Positions 63,724 through 64,000 of a DNA stretch of 64,000 nt are shown here, piece by piece (position 1 is the stretch's first letter; the number at the start of each line of letters is the position of its first letter). The stretch comes from Pelodera strongyloides. Its lineage: Eukaryota; Nematoda; Chromadorea; Rhabditida; Rhabditidae. The DNA is taken from assembly GCA_036852015.1 (NCBI GenBank), contig JAANDG010000257.1:1-64000 (forward strand), given 5' to 3'. Position numbers and translations under genes: made by a program. Under the pieces are notes generated by a model. That model saw only the letters and a list, made by a program, of their open reading frames with translations, was not told where the DNA came from and did no database searches.

Positions 63724-64000
63724 TAATTGATAACCCTAATTACCACACATACGAATTGTCAGTCCAATTTAGAATTCCGAAACTTCGCACACCGCCTCAT
63801 AGATAGGAGCCAGAACCCTAGTTTACCGTGTCTGCACTAAAAGTGTAGAATTTCAGTTGGCGCATGCGGCGTATTCATGGCGTAACTATTGCGTTCTTGC
63901 GGCTCGCAAGTGATAAGCGCATCACATATGCGTCGACTCGCCCATCTTTAGGGGCCCACGAGTCACGAGGCGTTTCGCTTATTGATTTTTAATATTGATT
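63724..64000. other. Right edge of window; no gene seen
   Basis: GC-rich TGCGCC-type debris around 63855-63925 (GTTGGCGCATGCGGCG); nothing else recognised. Confidence 0.5.

Overview
This is nuclear DNA from a chromadorean (rhabditid-type) nematode; the species cannot be fixed from the sequence. Evidence: many small introns ending in TTTCAG-like acceptors; start codons sitting 2-7 bases after such acceptors, the layout expected for spliced-leader trans-splicing; a supplementary-type nuclear hormone receptor and a nematode-style chemoreceptor; a divergent hsp-60/CPN10 pair as in C. elegans; and two internal arrays of the nematode telomere repeat TTAGGC.

Layout: 1-4 kb holds tandem repeats (a 25-bp array, a 451-bp duplication) and no supportable gene. 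4-20 kb (+) is a large multi-exon RhoGAP gene (WW, PH, RhoGAP; ARHGAP12/15/27-like) with a probable internal alternative start at 14104. 22.5-24.7 kb (+) is a METTL5-type rRNA m6A methyltransferase. It is convergent with a mitochondrial CPN10 gene (25.0-26.2 kb, -), which is divergent from hsp-60 (26.6-31.0 kb, +). The 445 bp between the last two contain two perfect three-unit heat-shock elements; one is centred between inverted CCAAT boxes. 32.1-39.1 kb (+) is a nuclear hormone receptor. 42.0-43.4 kb (+) encodes an 86-residue histidine-rich protein. 46.0-47.6 kb (-) encodes a small EGF-like, membrane-anchored protein. 51.4-55.3 kb (-) encodes a secreted class-3 lipase homologue whose catalytic serine is replaced by glutamate. 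58.9-62.6 kb (+) is a seven-transmembrane chemoreceptor-like gene with one unresolved exon.

Introns and intergenic stretches are packed with short inverted-repeat elements. Families with unrelated interiors all begin TTAAAG and end CTTTAA, with TTAA as the apparent target site; twice, two elements abut and share one TTAA. Other repeats are (CT)n/(GA)n microsatellites, clusters of TGGTCACCA-type motifs, short GC-rich TGCGCC-type patches, and degenerate tRNA-like pieces.

Functionally, the clearest unit is the mitochondrial chaperonin pair, whose two subunits act as one folding machine and appear co-regulated by heat shock from one symmetric promoter. The other genes look like independent neighbours. 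All exon structures below were assembled by eye from splice sites and reading-frame phase. First exons of the RhoGAP and receptor genes, the last exon of the EGF gene and one chemoreceptor exon remain uncertain.
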